DNA of 64,000 nucleotides. Source: Leucaena leucocephala (lineage: Eukaryota > Streptophyta > Magnoliopsida > Fabales > Fabaceae). Of this stretch, positions 59,759 through 64,000 are shown piece by piece (position 1 is the stretch's first letter; every line of letters starts with the position of its first letter). Both the position numbers and the translations under genes were made by a program. The notes beneath the pieces were generated by a model, which saw nothing but the letters and a program-made list of their open reading frames with translations, ran no database searches and was not told the DNA's origin. The DNA lies in assembly GCA_037074615.1 (NCBI GenBank), contig CM073536.1, positions 5,089,001 through 5,153,000 of the forward strand. Direction: 5' to 3'.

Positions 59759-62700
59759 ATGGCGAAGCCTTTGTTGATGGTGCTATGGCTAACGAGCATC
59801 CTAGTAGTCTCCGAGGGACAAACTGAGACATTGTCGTCGGTGTTTCTGGCACCAACAGAGGTAACCATAAGGCTAAGTCGAGACCCTCTGTCTCTGTCAG
59901 AAGGCTCCACAGATTTCGGCCACATGGTTCATAAGGATCCGGTGGCGATCATGAACCCAGTGTCGACGAGCGACATATCGGTGCTCATAAAGTACTCAAA
60001 CTCGTTGGACATTCCGTTCAGCGTGGCGGCGAGAGGGGAAGCTCACTCGGTGAACGGACAATCCATGGCTTATGGTGGGGTTGTGGTGAATATGAGCAGT
60101 TTCAGAGATAGTAGTACAATTATTAGCGGGGGGACTGTGGGGATACTTGTGACGGAGAAGACGGCGGCGCTGGGGGATTACGTGGATGTGGGCGGCGGAC
60201 AGAGGTGGATCGATGTTCTGCATGAGACCATGAAACGTGGACTGTCACCTCGTTCTTGGACTGATTACTTGTATTTGACTGTCGGGGGTACACTTTCTAA
60301 TGCTGGGATCAGCGGCCAAACCTTTCGATTTGGTCCTCAGATTCAAAATGTTTACGAATTGGATGTTGTTACAGGTATGAATCTCTCACTATTCACTCTG
60401 ATTTTTTCTTCTTCTTTGACGAAATATAATCTCAGATTAATTGTGTGTAATTGATGAAAGTATATTTTGTCTAGTTGTCCAGTATTACTCCTTTATTATT
60501 GGGATATATTAAGAACTTTACATAGATTAAGGAATACAGTTAAAATTATTTATTGCTTTTAAGGTTTCAAAATCACCTAGGAGCTTTTTGTCTAATTTTA
60601 GATGATGCTTTAGATAGGGAATATCATAGTAATTACAGAATATTTTTTTAAGAAAATAATTTTTTTTAGACAAAGGATAGTATAGGAGGGAGTATCCGAT
60701 TTAAAATCAATAAAAACGTTAAACTGTTAATTATTAAATACAATACTTTTCACTTAGGGATAAGTTATTGTTAATTTTAGTTGAAATTTCATATTCAGAA
60801 AGATTATTTATGGTAACATTCATAATGTTGTATATGTGTCAATTTTTTTAACAAGCCTTAGTTCTAACTTCTAAGGGAAAACAATATAAAAAAAAAAAAG
60901 GAAAGCTCAAATAATAATTTTTTTACAAATTTTGTTCGAAAGTCAAGGAGAGAATTCGTCGTGATTAATGTTATATATGTCATATGATTTAATTGTATAT
61001 AAAATATAGAATTCTGATAATCAGCTATTAATTTTATTTGATCATGCTATTTGCGTAATTAAACTTTATTTGTCACGCCCTATGTTTACGTAAGAGACTT
61101 TTAAGACGGAAATTCATGAGAAAATAAATATGACATTATTTCTAGATATATAGGACAATCAATAAATTAGTGGGTCATATTTGATCAACTATAGCCTGTG
61201 ACATTTGGAAGTTTATATATTTAATTAAAATTAATATTTGATGTAATTTATTTTGACCAGGTGTCCAGTCTTCTATACCTAATGGATGGATTCAAATAAA
61301 TATTAAAAATTTTGTTATTAATTAATATTATTTGTATACATATAGAAAGAAGTTTCAGTATTGACCTTCACAATATTTTTGAAGACATATCATTTTTCAC
61401 CCATGTTCCCTAATTTATACATTATTATTTCTATTTTCATACAAAGCATTAACTATTAATGACTAAGTTTTCTATAACGTTAATTTTTTTAGAAACAACG
61501 TGCGTATTTTCTTTATTATCTTTTAAGTATAATATATCACCCTTACCTTTCTTTAAATGTCTTATAAAATTATAACTTTAAGTTTCTTCGACCCTTGAAT
61601 AATTGTGAAAATATTAAACACCCTTTTACTTTAATTATTTTTCTTAAAAAATTATGCACGTTAAAAAACATATCCTTGTTAGAATTAGAATTTCATATCC
61701 TCGTTAGAATTAGAAATTCTTAAATATTTAGTTTGTTAATAAAATTATGCAAGCTTTACGAAAAAAAGCCCAAAATTGTTGGGAGATGTATGTGTCTCTT
61801 AAATATGATATCTTGAGTTCAAATTGTGTACACAGAAAAAAATTTGTTGTGAAAGACAAAATCTATTTCCGTGATCTCTAATTCTTTACACATTGGGATG
61901 ATTAATATCTAACTATCAACTAAAATATATTACTTACACTCTGAAAAAAATTATGCATGCTATTAGATCAATCAATCACCTTTTTTTGTGTGTGGGATAT
62001 ATTTGGCTGAGACCATACGACCAAAACAAAAGGGTTGAACTGTAGTTTTTAATATTCATTCAAAGTACAGATATCCTATTGTTTGAATATGCTGGGTCGG
62101 CTTGAAGAAAACATTATAAAAGAAGCATTATATAAACCCAAAATAAATAAAACATATATATGTAATTGTCACGTGACTTCACCAGATAATAATCCAGATT
62201 ACATGTAAAATGATTCAATGAATTACATCATCACTAGATTGCGACAGCAAATTGTATTCGTTCAGTGATTCCCCTGATATATTATCCTATTGACCAATAT
62301 ATCTCTTTACAGAGGTCAAGAATATATTTTGAGATAATATAGCACTATTATTTTTTTCATTAATAAAGAAGTTGAATTAATTAATTATTAATTAACATTA
62401 AAATGAAGTAAACTCTTGTATAGTTTGAGCATGGAAGGCTCTTGCATTATTGCCATTTGGTTTTGTTGTAAGCCTCTTATTACATATATAGCCCATTGCA
62501 ATAATTGAGACATATATCCTTTTGTATGTTTAAGTTATTAAATTATTCGACGTGATCAATTGTCCTTCTTTAATACTGTTTTGTTTAGTACTTTAATACT
62601 TATATCATTAATTAATCATTCTTGGTCAAAACCCACGTTTGCAGGGAAAGGAGATGAAGTAACATGTTCTCGTCAGATTAACTCAGACCTTTTCTACGCT

Positions 62701-63792
62701 GTTCTTGGAGGTTTAGGTCAATTTGGCATCGTCACCAGAGCCAGAATTGCTCTAGGACCTGCCCCAACCAGGGCAAGTATTTGATATATATACATATATA
62801 TTTTGTTTCTTTATATATTGACGCATATAATACTGAGGGAAATTAAACGGTTTGTTGAATTGATTAATGCAGGCGAAGTGGCTGCGATTGCTTTACGATG
62901 ACTTCGCGGTACTAAGTGCAGATCAAGAACGATTAATCTCGATGAACGAAACTGTAGAAGGCAATATTATGCCTAATTATGTAGAAGGATCGCTTCTGCT
63001 GAATCAAACATCCTTGGATCTTTCGCTTTATCCTGAGAGTGATCGTCCAAGAATCACTTCCCTGGTCCAACAAAACGGCATCGTCTACATCTTAGAGCTA
63101 GCCAAATATTACACCAACGATTCCCTGACAACAGTCGACCAGGAAGTTGAACAGCTGTTAAGTGGGTTGAAGTTTGTGGCTACGTTTAGGTTCGAGAAGG
63201 ATGTGTCATATGAGGAATTTCTGGACCGGGTTCACACTGACGAGCTTGCTCTTAGGCCACAAGGACTCTGGGATCTTCCTCATCCATGGCTCAACATGTT
63301 CGTTCCAAAGTCTCGAATCATGGATTTCAACGAAGGCGTCTTCAAGGGCATTTTTCTCAACCAACCAAACCTTTCTTCAGGAGTCGTCCTCGTCTATCCC
63401 ATGAACCGCAACAAGTAAGTTAACAGCCTTGTAACCCAGTGGCATGAAAGCTCTATCCCATTTATAACCTCACACGCTTAATGCATGTTCCTTTAATTTG
63501 CAGGTGGGATGGTAAGATGTCTGCGATGATCCCGGACGAAGATATATTCTATGTTGTGAGTATTCTGCACACGAGCACGTACGATCAAGTGGCAGCATAT
63601 CAGAAGCAAAACCAGAAGGTGTTGCAGTTCTGTAAGGGAGCTGGTATTCAGATTAAGCAATATCTTCCACTTAACATGGCGAGGAAAGACTGGGGGGATC
63701 ACTTTGGAACCAAATGGAATTCTTTTCAACTGAGCAAATCTCTATATGATCCCAATCACATTTTGTCCCCTGGTCAAGGCATTTTCACTTAA
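59759..63792 (+). CDS. CKX: Cytokinin oxidase/dehydrogenase, 524 aa, four exons
   Basis: Irreversibly degrades cytokinins by oxidising the N6 side chain; FAD enzyme, secreted or vacuolar when it has a signal peptide, as here (MAKPLLMVLWLTSILVVSEG, 1-20). Exons 59759-60374, 62645-62772, 62873-63414 and 63504-63792 sum to 1575 nt with the frame open. The FAD-linking motif reads ARGEAHSVNG (91-100) with His96 kept, but the usual HG before it is EA. Substrate-site Asp169 lies in WTDYLYLTVGGTLSNAGISG, Glu about 286 in NYVEGS, and the C-terminus keeps HFGTKW and DPNHILSPGQGIF. Intron 1 is 2270 bp. Intron 2 (62773-62872) has a GC donor (AGG|GCAAGT) and AG acceptor; only this choice keeps the phase. 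Intron 3 is 89 bp. The subtype is not assigned. Confidence 0.95.
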
Positions 63793-64000
63793 CTCTAATT
63801 CAAGCTAGCCATGCATATATATGTATGTACTTCTACTTCCTGCTTAATACGTATTCTAGTATTTAGACCATCAGAATTAGCAGGTCAAATATTGATTATG
63901 TATAAACAAGTGGAGACACTTGCTTAATTTAAAGCTTAATGTAGCCACTGATAGTTGGGGAAAAACGTATGTATTATTGTTCTTTATGCTGCAATCGCTT
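63793..64000 (+). other. 3' flank of the CKX gene
   Basis: Presumed 3' UTR and downstream sequence; no further gene begins before the window ends. Confidence 0.6.

Noticed and set aside
1..64000. CRISPR array, operon or phage-like system
   Set aside because: The window is eukaryotic plant DNA; repeats found are transposons and microsatellites, not spaced direct repeats.

Overview
This is a 64 kb piece of a plant nuclear genome, almost certainly a eudicot. It is AT-rich, with long gene-poor stretches, genes broken by many GT-AG introns, plant-specific families (chlorophyllase, cytokinin oxidase, an ALE2-type receptor kinase, an At1g71490-like PPR protein, a DUF4408/DUF761 protein), a nuclear-type tRNA-Pro and abundant plant transposable elements. 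No bacterial, organellar or CRISPR sequence is visible.

Layout. 1-3.4 kb holds three copies of a foldback element with 9-bp target duplications. 3.7-5.7 kb is a chlorophyllase-2-like gene that is frameshifted, and 8.0-10.1 kb is a PPR gene with a frameshift and an in-frame stop; a large nested inverted repeat (6.7-7.6 kb) lies between them. A tRNA-Pro(UGG) follows at 11.24 kb and an unrecognised 214-codon frame at 12.1-12.7 kb. 15.4-26.5 kb (minus) is a 19-exon ALE2-like receptor kinase whose reading frame is open across all exons (1259 residues). One of its introns carries a young, almost intact Ty1/copia element (19.1-23.9 kb). 29.8-37.0 kb is a second, degenerate copia element. 37.4-45.7 kb is transposon debris: SINEs, a 585-bp hAT-type element and a MITE family. 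45.9-46.7 kb is an intact DUF4408/DUF761 gene. 49.4-54.0 kb (minus) is a seven-exon DENR (density-regulated protein) gene with a MITE in intron 2. 59.8-63.8 kb is an intact four-exon cytokinin dehydrogenase gene.

The genes do not form a pathway; this is ordinary eukaryotic gene order. The main themes are: (1) the expanded receptor-kinase ectodomain, built from a chain of phase-1 symmetric proline-rich exons, several of which are recognisable duplicates; (2) a tRNA-derived SINE family with six copies, five of them with target-site duplications; (3) three GC-AG introns among 27 introns in the three intact multi-exon genes; (4) two neighbouring decayed genes, while every other gene in the window is fully open. 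Exon boundaries were built by hand from splice signals, phase agreement and remembered family patterns; no alignment or RNA evidence was available.
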